Source of the DNA: Hormiphora californensis
Lineage: Eukaryota; Ctenophora; Tentaculata; Cydippida; Pleurobrachiidae
DNA length: 64,000 nt
NCBI GenBank assembly: GCA_020137815.1
Contig: CM035356.1
Coordinates: forward strand, 5,800,145-5,864,144
Direction of reading: 5' to 3'
The position numbers and the translations under genes were made by a program. This document shows, piece after piece, positions 11,004 through 20,919 of this stretch; positions within the stretch are counted from its first letter, which is position 1; every line of letters starts with the position of its first letter. A model generated the notes under the pieces. The model was not told the origin of the DNA, ran no database searches, and saw only the letters and a program-made list of their open reading frames with translations.

Positions 11004-13293
11004 ATGAATCCGTGGGCTATAAAAAATCAAAAGAGATCAGTGACATCACTCCAGTCCCTGAGTGTACTTGCATTTGTAAGGAACTGGGACACACTACACT
11101 CAACGCCCATGCCACCAATCTATCATCATGACCTAGTTGAGCGGTGTCTTGTACGAGGCCGGGTCGAGAGATTGAGGTCTATGATTCTCAGACGCGAGGT
11201 AGGGAATATACACATTATACAGTGGTGTTTTGTTTTGTGTCATACTGGTATGAATGTTTGTCACGTTATAACAGGTTATAAGCCCCCTCACCCTTGGCTT
11301 TTGCCTCGGGATCGGCGTCATGATTTATACCAGTTTAATCGCCTGGTAGGGCGATTAAACTTCATTTGGCTGTTCCCAATTCGCGCTGGGAACAGCCAAC
11401 TGTATACCGCACCAAGCTATAAACGTTTGCATACTCAGCGACCAGTGCTATCTTTATCGAAGCTCGGTATTATTTGGTTTCCAACCTATTTACGTCTGAG
11501 TGTGTGTGGTTGACATATAGAGAGGAAATAATGATGATTTATTAGATCATTAGTAGATCTGTGGCCGGTGGAGATAGAGAGAGAAAGATCACTCGTTATA
11601 TATTGTCAGTACTTCCGATATACTTGACTGTAGGGACCAATTATACTTCTATTCCGATTTAAACTTTTCAACACTACTTTAAACAAATTAATTTGAGTTT
11701 TAGGATAAAGCTGATGTAACAGCCCACGAGGGGCAGGAAGAAAATGGTAAATACGGATAATGAAGAAGAAGCAACTCCTCGGATTTACCTGGTAGCTCAT
11801 CCTGGGAAACCGGCTACTGATATTGATAGGAGGAATGTCAACGACTGCCAACATGATACAGTATATTGGGTAAAAGACTTGTTGTCGGAGTGTTCAGGGT
11901 TTGGATACAGTAACCCAGAGTTAGTGAGATATGGAACTGGTCCTCCACCAAGGGCTACCTGGGATGATTTGGAGGTTCCATCTACGAGCAAGCTTAATAC
12001 GCTGTCGAAGAAAAAGCTGTTAGATTTTACTAAGAGGGCGTGTGGTATTTTGCTTGAACAGACATTCCCACTAATTCAAAAGTTGCGTGACAAGGGTTGT
12101 GAAAGTATGATGGTTAGAGAGTGCAAAGAGGAGCTCAGACAGCACGGAAAGGAGCTAATTAAAGCTCAACGAGACCTAGTAGCGGCACAAGAGGAGCTAC
12201 TCAATATCCAGAGGCAGTTGCTTGAAAAGAGGGAGGTTGAGATTACAGCTGTGCAGTCAACGGCACAGCAAGAAATGAAGAGCTTCTCCTCCGTTTTGAA
12301 GGAAGAATGTGCCTCGGCGCTGGCGCCAAAGAAAATTCAATCAGCTATTGTGGCAGCCTCTGAGGACCGTGGGTGTAACATCATCATCCATGGCCTGGAA
12401 GAGTCAATAAATAGTAGCGTGGAGCTTGAAACTCAAGTAGAGTCTCTTCTTGTTGAGCTAGGAGAGACTCAGAACGTGAAATCAGTGGAGCGCTTGGGAA
12501 GGCAGTCTTTAACTGTCAGACCAGTGAAAGTCGTACTGAAGAGCAGAGACGCTCAGATGTCGATCCTGTCGAAAAAATCCCGACTAAAAAGGACCGGCAA
12601 GTTCGATAAGGTCTTCATTTCGCCTGACAGGACTTTGGAGGAACGAAATGAGAGAAGACAGCTTGTTGATCGACTGAAGAAAATGGTGCAAAGGTCTCCT
12701 GGAAAACATTACTTCATTCGTGGGAAGGAGGTGGTGGAAGCACCAGGGACCACTGAGAATTGAAATTAAATTTGTTGATTTTAGAAGTGATGAGCGAGGA
12801 AAGGACAGTTGAGTTGAAAGGTGGTCATTTGTTTGATAGCCTCAATTATTTTTCAAGTTTCAAGTTTCAATCCATGATGTTAAGAATATATAATGATGAT
12901 TTAATACCACAATATCTTTATTCTAATACCACAATATATCTACTCTAATACCAGAATATCTCTACTTTAATACCATAATATCTGACGAATATTTGCCTGG
13001 TTAGACTGTGTTTCGGGCGCCGCGCCCCCGAATCACCTTACAAATGTAAAGGGAGGGTTAGAACATAACAAACGAGTATCTGATCATCCATTCCATTCAG
13101 ATTCTTATTAGTCTCCTGGGGGGATCTGACTGTTTGGTTCTGTTTCACCGCTGTATACAACATCTAATGGATGCAGGCATCCCGATTTGTAGCGACATAG
13201 CGACACTCATTCGAACAGGTATTGGGAAGAGGAATGTGAGGCATTTTCCGCAAAAAGAGAGAGGGGAGAGAGAGAGAGTGAGAGAGAGAGAGA

Positions 13294-13324
<31 letters not shown>

Positions 13325-16300
13325 GGGGAGAGAGAGAGAGAGAGAAACAGAGAGGGATGTTGTGATAGAATGATATTGTGTGATGACAGCTATTCATGCA
13401 GGTGTATCCATTGAGGATAGATTACGGATAGGAATGTTCCTTGGACAGTGTGGCTGGTACGATCCCGCCCAGACCGTGCTATCTGATCTGGCATCTGATC
13501 CGGCCACAACTCCAACCCAGCTTCACCATACCCTCACACACTCCGCCTATCTGGCTGCCCTAGACTTACAGCTTCAGCAAAGCCCAGTTATCTCTGGAGA
13601 AGGCCGGAGATAGTGGTGGAAGGGGTTGGTAGCAGGGCACTATCTTGGGGAATTACTGCTTATCGGTTTTATTGCGTTAGCCAATACGATGAAGCTTCAG
13701 TATGGGCTGAGAAGGCGTTGGTAGCGATTGACGATCAAATAGACACTAAATCTTGTATTTTACTCCTTCGTTTATTATCAAAGGTATGTGCTATATTTCT
13801 GGAGAACTGATTTTATCATAAGTAGGATATATAATTCTCATGCCATTAAAATATACATCTCTATAATTCTCAGCCAATTAAAGATAATCTACTAAAGATA
13901 TCAATCTTTTCTTCTAACTGAATTTTAAGTCTGGCACAAATCCAACGTATAATTATCATCTCAAGAAGATCTTCACCCCTTTAAATAAGTTCCCCACTAT
14001 TTGTAGGTTTACATCAAGACCCCTCCAGCCCCCTATTCATTTACAAGTTTACTAAGCAAATTTAGACACTAGGTTTATTTGCAGGTCTACATCAACACTA
14101 GAAAGTTTTGCCGTGCAGAATGTCTCGTTAGCCATGCTGTTAACCTATCCCTAGTCACCTACTCTCCCTCTCACCCCGAGTACGCGGCCGCTCTCCAGGA
14201 TTACGGATTCTGCCTTCTACACCTGGACAGAGTCGAGGAAAGTGTCACCGTGAGTTTGGGTGGAGGGTAACCGGGATCAGGGTTTTGGGGCCAGTCATCG
14301 GGGTATCGGCATGAGAGGGGGTATCGCACTAATGAGAGGGGGGCATGCGAGTTCTTATTGCTGTCTTTACAACAGTTTTTTTGCTTTCCATTTGAGGAGA
14401 GGTGGCCAGCTAATTGGTCCACACATATCACACCCATTCTCTCTCTCCAAAGTGTGACTTCACACCCCCCCATTGACAGCCTTTGTCACACCCTCCCTCT
14501 CTCCAAAGTGTGACTTCACACCCCCATTGACAGCCCTTGTGTAGTCATTATTACAACCCTTGTGTTTTGAAAAGGTGTGGTACTGAAATGTGTGTGTATA
14601 ACTGTGTGGTTCAAATACACACGTGAAAACATGTGGTAATTGGTTTGGTAATTGTGTGGCATGAGACCAATAACGTTTACAGAGTGTCATGTTAGCATTA
14701 TATACGGGTAGTACCCATGTTGTAGGACTCATGTTAATACCCATGATAGGACTATAATATATCGACAGGAAAATATTAGATAGTACTAGATAGCTCATTC
14801 ACGTCATAAAATGAATCTTTTGTGTGAGCACATGCTTCATGACGTTACGTTCATTAGAACATTCTTTGTGATAGACATGCACCGCATTCTTACATTATCA
14901 TACCACGCATATGCTCTATAGGATAGAAGTGCTCTTTTCTCTATTCATCATGATATGATCATAATTCGATAAATCGTAATTCTTCTTTCTCGTTCTCTGA
15001 ATTATCTGTTCTTTATTTTCTAAAAAAAGGTTTTCCTAAACAAAAGGTATTTTCTAAACCAAAACTTCCAAAAGTCAAACACTTCTTTCTCGATCTCACT
15101 CCCTCTCTTTCTCTATCTTTTTTTTTCTCTCTCTCTCTCTCTCTCTCTCACACACTGAAATCACAAGCCAAATGGCCAGATCGTGTTTGGATCATAATTG
15201 GATATCGTTAATTACCCACTAAATTTCTTTGAGTCACGACCGTTTATTGCTGCTCGTGTGGCCAAATGGAAAAGAAAGATGTAACAACCAATCAGAACTC
15301 GTTATTTAGGTCACGTGACTGGTTTCCCCAGAACTAGATATCAGTATCATGACCAATTTCCCGGAAACACGAAATTAGGCAGCTATCTTGGTGACGCAGT
15401 CACCCCTACAAGCCAACAGAATTTCATCACCAAGCAGCTATCCAAACTACTAAATAAATACTCCCTGCCAGGAACCGACCGAATCAGGAAATACTGGTCC
15501 CTGATTGGCTGGTAACCAGTCACGTGACCTAAATAACGAGTTCTGATGGGTTGTTACTTGTGTCGGTCGGTTCCTGCGTTATGCCCTGTTTCTCTCCTGC
15601 TGCTGCAGCAGTCTTACCTCCCCTTCTTTTCTTGGGACTTGGGTGGGTGAGACGTCGTGGTATTATTATTATTAGGGGGATATTATTAGCATATTATTAG
15701 CTGAGATACCCTCTACTCCCTCCCTCTCACAATATCCCCCATGTATATCACCGATGATATGATACCCCCCCCCCATATCCCAGGTGTATCACCGTGCCCT
15801 AAAGATAATGTGTGATGTGTTTGGAGAACTGAATGTCCGCTCTGCCGTTGCTCACGAGGACCTGGCCTACGCAACCTACGTTTACCAGTATAATCACGGC
15901 AACTATACTCGCTGTTTGGAGTTGTCTGACGCCAGCATCAGGTAGGGCAATCTGTCAGAGCATTGCAGCATGATCCCACGAACCGACCAAATCAGGAAAT
16001 ACTGGTCCCTGATTGGCTGATAACCAGTCACGTGACCTAAATAACGAGTTCTGATTGGTTGTTTACTTGTGTCAGAGCATTGCAGCCTGATCCTATTCTC
16101 ATTTTTTCAAATAAGGAGAACAGCAGGCAGATCATTGGCATGAGATGTTCATTTAATTAATTGTACTGGGTACACAATAATTCTCAGCATAGCAGGGAAA
16201 ACTGTGCCATTTGTGTGGTGGTGATTTGTACATGTGGTAGTGACCACATTCAATCATTAACCGTCACACAACTCTGATCTACAGATGTCTCATGTGTACA

Positions 16301-19300
16301 GTGACTTGTATAATAATAAAGTGACGTCACTGCATGTTTTCTGACGTCATGAAACATGTTTTCTCATCCACCTCATGATGTAAACCCAGCGGATCCCTTC
16401 CACAGGATCGAGTGCACTAAACCCCTTCTCCCAGGATTGTGAACAAGTTGTTACCGGAGGAGCATTTGTTACGGGCGAGCTACCAGCCGACTTAGGGCCC
16501 TCATTCTCGAGGAATTGGCGTACAATAAGATTAGAGAGTAGGGAGGGGAGGCAGCTCCTAAAAGAAGGTACGTTAATAAAATAGAGAGTAGGGAGGGGAG
16601 GCAGCTCCTAAAAGAAGGTACTTTAATAAAATAGAGAGTAGGGAGGGGAGGCAGCTGTTTGTTTGCATGTTTATTAGTGCATGGGAGAGTACTGCACATG
16701 TAACGAGGGACATGACATCACTAATTAGACACATGTTGTTCGAATATGTTGAGATATAAATACTACTATCATCTACTATGATAGTATAGCCTATAGTTAG
16801 TAGTTATTATACGAAGCCGAACATCTCCATCCTTGTGCTGCTGAAATATGTCTTGATGTGGGCAAATCACACAATATGCTAATTAGTGTAATTAGTATAC
16901 ATGCACATAATACGAACAAGCTACGTCACAAACCACACAAATAACAAATCTCCCTCCCTCGGCAGCACAATCCCTGCATCGCGACTCCCTCAAGTTATGT
17001 AAGAGGGTTCTGGGAGAGAGTAACATCCAGACAGCGAAGCACTATGGTAATTTGGGCCGGTTGTACCAGTCTATGGGGCTCTTCAAGTCAGCTGAAAAGA
17101 TGCACAAACGAGCCATCAAAATTAAGGTGAGGTTATACCGTTTTCTGTTTCTGTTTCTGTTCCAGGATTATGTTGGTAGTTGGTAGATGAGTTACAGAAC
17201 CGCTTACCCAACTTTCGTGCGCTAGAAAGGGATGGGTTACTTCGTTACCAAGTTGGAAGTGATTAGTGGTCTCTAGTTGGTAGTATCCACATGTTAGATA
17301 ATTTCTGATCGCGCACAGGCTCTCTAGTGGAGGGAATTTACAACTGTGAGCCCCTACAGGTTCTATGTTTCTGTTTCTGTTTCTGTTCCAGCTGATTATA
17401 ATGTTGATAGCGCCCATCCTTGGATTTCATCACTTGTGTCGCTCACACTGCATTTTTTTCCTTAAAATGACATCAGTGAGTTCGACGAGGATTCGGCAGA
17501 GCAATACATCACATGATCATTTTCACGATTACACAATTTGAGATTGGCTTACAGCAGAGGGGTACCGCTGATCTAACGACCCTCTTCACCTCTTACATAG
17601 TGGGCAAAAGTATCACGTTTAGTGATCATTTTCGACTTCCTGTCTGTGTTTCTGCACGGATACATTACAGATAGTTGAATGAAGTGTGTCTACTTTATCG
17701 ATGCTAGATTTTGCCCGTTCTGTGAAGAGAGAAACGGTTATGGTTCCTACGATTATTGATGATGGCTTAAGCTCTTTCAGTTCGCAAAAATTACTATTGT
17801 TTCTAAAACATCTAAAACATTTAACACATTATAACTTGAAACAGGTCAGATTTTACTAATCAGTTTAGCGAAATAAGAAGAAAGTTATATTTACAGCGTT
17901 AGAATGGAACATCCAAATGTCCGTATGATGATCGCCCATGCGAAATCTCATAAACACCGTCTGGTTGCCGAGGAGATTAAAGCTCAAGGATGGCTTGATA
18001 ACTTGAAGACTGATAGAACTCGAAACGCCAACTTTAAAGCTGCTGCGGTGGAGGGACAGGAGGTAATGGAAAAACTCATGATGAAGCTCAAGGGAGATAT
18101 AACCGTTGATGAATTCAAAGTGTGGCTTCAAATGAAGGAGGGTCATGCCAATAGGGAGAGTCAGCATTATTGGGGGATATGGGGTCACGATTCGGTAGAA
18201 TCAAACAGGGTCCAGGCAGGTACTCGAGACTGCATCAAGGAAATCAGAGAAATGTGTCACTAATGGCCTGTAGTCACCTCCGAATCTTTCATGGAGTTTT
18301 GGACCATGTTTACTGAGAACAGATAGATATAGAAATGATAGAGAGAGAAAAAGACAAAGCCAGCAAGAGAGAGAGAGACTGGGAACGAGTTATTTTGACG
18401 GTTTACTGTTTAGATAAGATTTTGGCACTGTTAGGAGTGTCCGACCAGTGCCATGATTTTCTTTTTGCCTCTTTTTTGGGAAGATGTTTGTTTTTTAGCT
18501 CGCAACTTTTTTAGCGAAGTGCGCCCGCCTCTCTTATTAGAGATATTCATGACATCGTTCTATAAAACTCCTTTTAATAACCGTGAATCGAGTCATCAGA
18601 CATCGGGCAACGAGACGAAAATGGCAAAAGCCACAAACTTAGATACTATGAGGAAACTCAGATATTAAAGTCCAATTTTTTATTTAAGCGACAGGCCGCC
18701 GCGCATGAAAATGCAGCGCTCGAAATCGATTTCTGGTTCCTGATTATAAGCTAGCGACTTTTTCTTGGTGCCATTGGAAAGATAAAAATTTTATCTTTCC
18801 AACGCAACCAAGATCAAGTCTTTATCTTATCAGGAACCGGAGATATGACCAATTAACCAATTGAGTGCGCCGCGGCCTGTCGCTTAAATAAAAAATTCGA
18901 CTATATAACGTTTTCACCAGTAAAGTCGGATTTTTTGAAGTTGTCACCCCAAAATGACCGCGCATGTGAAATTTATCAATTTTGACGCGCACACCACACG
19001 TTAACATGTGATGTGACGCGCAAAAACATTCCGCGCACAAAGAGGGGGGGTGACAACTTCAAAAAATCCGACTTTATCCCCTATGAGCACAGCCTTTGCT
19101 AATAAAATAGTTCCACTCTCATCATAATAAGCTCAAGAAATAGTTTTACTGACATCAGCCTGTTCGTCAACTCTTGTTTATATCATTTTGCCCATGTTGT
19201 AATGCAGAAAGTGCTGGTATTTGGTCAGTGGTTCCGTAATCAACCGAATTGTCTGTTTTCTCATCGATACAGTTCATTGTTGTAAGGCGCCACGACACAG

Positions 19301-20919
19301 CAGTGGAACTATGCGCGCGATTAGGCGGGTGCGCGCGAGGTATTTTACTATTCTTATCTCTGAACCTGGATCAAAAACTCGAACTTCACTGTCAGGCCAT
19401 CCACCCTTCCACCCTAATCACCTGTAACTATTTTACAGGAATCGCTGCTAGGACCGGATAATTATGAAGTTGCCCTGTCTCTGGGTCACCTGGCCAGTCT
19501 CTATAACTATGATATGAAGCGATATAAGGCGGCCCTACCCCTCTATCTCCGCTCAATTTCCATTTCAATTGCCATATTTGGTCCGGCATTCAGTGGACTG
19601 GAATATGATTACAGGGGACTCATGCACCTCTATAGCAATACCGACAAGGTAAATGACAAATAGTAAATACAACAATGTCAGTTAATCCCTGCAGGATTCA
19701 ATATCATGGATATGTTTCCTGAAAATCTAACCTCCCCTTGCCTCCCCTCTAACCCCCTCGCCCCTATCTAACCTCTTCGCCTCTATCTAACCCCTCACTA
19801 ACCTCTTCGGCCCTCTCTAACCCCCTCGCCCCTCTCTAACCACTTCACCCCTCTCTAACCCCCCGCTCGGCCCTATCTAACACCCTCGCCCCTCTCTAAC
19901 CACTTCACCCCTCTCTAACCCCCCGCTCGGCCCTATCTAACCCCTCACCCCCTTGTCCCTCCCTAACTCCACTTGCCCCCTCCCTAACCCCCCTCTCTAA
20001 CTCCCTCGCCCTCTCTAACCCCCTCGCCCCTCTCTAATAACCCCCTCGCCCCTATATAACCCCTCACCCCCTCGCCACTCTCTAACCCACCCTTCTCTAA
20101 CCCCTCACCACCCCCTTGCCCCTCTCTAACCCCCCTCGCCCCTCTCTAACCCCCTCGCCCCACTCTAACCACTTCGCCCCACTCTAACCACTTCGCCCCT
20201 CTCTAACCCCCCGCTCGGCCCTATCTAACCCCTCACCCCCTTGCCCCTCCCTAACTCTCCTTGCACTCCCTAACCCCCCCTCGCCCCTATCTAACCCCCT
20301 CGCCCATCTCTAACCCCCATCGCCCCTCCCTAACCCCCCTCGCCCCTCTCTAACCCCCTCGCCCCTCTCTAACCCCTCCGCCACTCTCTAACCACTTCGC
20401 CCCTCTCTAACCCCCGCTCGGCCCTATCTAACCCCTCACCCCCTTGCCCCTCCCTAACTCTCCTTGCACTCCCTAACCCCCCCCCCTCGCCCCTCCCTAA
20501 CCCCCCTCTAATAACCCCCTCGCCCCTATATAACCACTTCGCCCCTCTCTAACCCCCCGCTCGGCCCTATCTAACCCCTCGCCCCTCCCTAACTCCACTT
20601 GCCCCCTCCCTAACCCCCCTCCCTAACCCCCTCGCCCCTCTCTAATAACCCCCTCGCCCCTATATAACCCCTCACCCCCTCGCCACTCTCTAACCCACCC
20701 CCTCGCCCCTCCCTAACCCCCCTCACCCCCCCCCCTAACCCCCTCGCCCCACAGATGGAGGGATACCACGACAACCTGGTCAAGCTGCAGGACTGGATAG
20801 AACTGAGAAAGAGATGTGAATCCAAAGGTGAAGCAGATTTAGTTAACCCTTCGGGAGGAAAGTTGCTACCCACTGCAACTGTAATTCAAAGAATTTTAGG
20901 ACAATGTGACTGTGCCTAG
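11004..20919 (+). CDS. APPBP2: APPBP2-like TPR protein (CUL2 ubiquitin-ligase receptor)
   Basis: Nine exons: 11004-11198, 13101-13218, 13402-13783, 14085-14249, 15784-15941, 16435-16567, 16966-17126, 19439-19648, 20755-20919 (stop). Donor/acceptor consensus and phases agree at every junction. Exon 1 gives a CUL2-box-like helix pair (TSLQSLSVLAFVRNW...LVERCLVRGRVERL). Exons 4-8 give the TPR array, with segments close to the animal family: AHEDLAYATYVYQY, NIQTAKHYGNLGRLYQSMG, EVALSLGHLASLYNYDM, FSGLEYDYRGL. APPBP2 binds the APP basolateral signal and microtubules, and acts as a substrate receptor of CRL2 ligases for C-terminal degrons. Length and layout match the ~585-residue family. Exons 3 and 6 each contain two one-base frame breaks (near 13565, 13625, 16487 and 16520). 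A retrotransposon ORF1-like gene sits in intron 1. Orthology is by recall. Confidence 0.85.
11334..11401. repeat. Two back-to-back perfect stem-loops
   Basis: Stem 1 is GTTTAATCGCC / GGCGATTAAAC (11 bp, 6-base loop). Stem 2 is TTGGCTGTTCCCA / TGGGAACAGCCAA (13 bp, 8-base loop). They lie in APPBP2 intron 1. No tRNA or known RNA family fits. Confidence 0.6.
11744..12763 (+). CDS. ORF1-like protein of a non-LTR retrotransposon (intact, orphan)
   Basis: Intact 339-residue frame inside APPBP2 intron 1, same strand. Residues ~1-110 are unrecognised. Residues ~115-195 are a charged heptad-like coiled coil (ELRQHGKELIKAQRDLVAAQ). Residues ~212-250 look like an RRM-type strand-helix (GCNIIIHGLEESINSS), as in L1 ORF1-like proteins. 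The C-terminus carries the SPDRTLEER signature and a terminal HYFIRGK strand. ORF1 products are nucleic-acid-binding chaperones of retrotransposon RNA. No endonuclease or reverse transcriptase follows; a ~21-base minisatellite is found 140 bases downstream. A 5'-biased remnant would be unusual for target-primed insertion, so separate transcription, recombination or domestication is possible. A related fragment lies at 7397-7735. Confidence 0.6.
   Translation: MVNTDNEEEATPRIYLVAHPGKPATDIDRRNVNDCQHDTVYWVKDLLSECSGFGYSNPELVRYGTGPPPRATWDDLEVPSTSKLNTLSKKKLLDFTKRACGILLEQTFPLIQKLRDKGCESMMVRECKEELRQHGKELIKAQRDLVAAQEELLNIQRQLLEKREVEITAVQSTAQQEMKSFSSVLKEECASALAPKKIQSAIVAASEDRGCNIIIHGLEESINSSVELETQVESLLVELGETQNVKSVERLGRQSLTVRPVKVVLKSRDAQMSILSKKSRLKRTGKFDKVFISPDRTLEERNERRQLVDRLKKMVQRSPGKHYFIRGKEVVEAPGTTEN
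12900..12985. repeat. Minisatellite, ~21-base unit
   Basis: Four imperfect copies of an AATACCACAATATCT-type unit, downstream of the ORF1-like gene in APPBP2 intron 1. Confidence 0.7.
13257..13348. repeat. (AG)n microsatellite in APPBP2 intron 2
   Basis: About 90 bases of AG on the coding strand, ending about 50 bases before the exon 3 acceptor. Purine-rich in sense, unlike the other splice-proximal tracts here. Confidence 0.9.
15284..15325 (-). mobile_element. Inverted partial copy of the CAGGAACC hAT-like MITE
   Basis: Reverse complement of the right half of the element at 15469-15576 (CAACCAATCAGAACTCGTTA...CACGTGAC). Termini are missing. It lies about 150 bases from a full copy in opposite orientation. 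Confidence 0.6.
15469..15576 (+). mobile_element. hAT-like MITE (CAGGAACCGACCGA family), copy in APPBP2 intron 4
   Basis: 108 bases with inverted ends CAGGAACCGACCGA / TCGGTCGGTTCCTG. Flanks do not match as an 8-bp duplication here, unlike the copies at 57.9 and 58.9 kb, consistent with local rearrangement involving the inverted partial copy nearby. Confidence 0.75.
15979..16072 (+). mobile_element. hAT-like MITE, truncated copy
   Basis: Same interior as the other copies, but the right terminus is missing. The fragment is bounded on both sides by a ~22-base direct repeat containing GTCAGAGCATTGCAGC (15953-15975 and 16070-16092). Confidence 0.65.
16516..16660 (+). repeat. Tandem triplication spanning the end of APPBP2 exon 6 and its donor
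   Basis: Three copies of a ~61-base unit carry the exon end (AGGCAGCTCCTAAAAGAAG) and, in copies 1 and 2, the donor GGTAC. Copies 2 and 3 read ATAGAGAG where copy 1 reads ATTAGAGAG; the shorter version keeps the APPBP2 frame open, while copy 1 runs into TAG. Confidence 0.75.
17904..18263 (+). CDS. Hypothetical 119-residue ORF in APPBP2 intron 7
   Basis: Intact ATG-to-stop frame on the same strand as the host gene, coding a charged, helix-rich protein (KSHKHRLVAEEIKAQGWLD...LKGDITVDEFKVWLQMKEGH). I recognise no family. An acceptor-like TTTACAG lies 7 bases upstream, so it could be an alternative exon, a small nested gene or a mobile-element remnant. No matching copy was noticed in the window. 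Confidence 0.35.
   Translation: MEHPNVRMMIAHAKSHKHRLVAEEIKAQGWLDNLKTDRTRNANFKAAAVEGQEVMEKLMMKLKGDITVDEFKVWLQMKEGHANRESQHYWGIWGHDSVESNRVQAGTRDCIKEIREMCH
18669..18902. mobile_element. Foldback element with AGTC...GACT ends
   Basis: About 30-base inverted ends (AGTCCAATTTTTTATTTAAG and complement, containing GCGACAGGCCG). The interior again holds the TCTTTATCTTATCAGGAACC core shared with the AAGTCGG elements. Non-coding, in APPBP2 intron 7. Confidence 0.7.
18923..19074. mobile_element. MITE of the AAGTCGG family, copy 3 (TA target duplication)
   Basis: 152 bases with ends AAGTCGGATTTTTTGAAGTT and complement, TA on both sides. The interior differs from copies 1 and 2 and is GCGC-rich. It sits 20 bases from the foldback element at 18669-18902. 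Confidence 0.75.
19728..20750. repeat. Minisatellite filling most of APPBP2 intron 8, up to the acceptor
   Basis: About 1 kb of a degenerate 17-20 base unit (CCCTCGCCCCTCTCTAAC), pyrimidine-rich in sense. The last unit runs into the acceptor CTCGCCCCACAG of exon 9, so the array is built from the acceptor's own pyrimidine tract. Confidence 0.9.

Noticed and set aside
13402-16567. Programmed +1 frameshifting as the primary explanation of APPBP2 breaks
   Set aside because: Breaks of both signs occur in nearby genes, often at homopolymers, and the repeat copies at 16.5 kb show a frame-preserving version; error or mutation is simpler.
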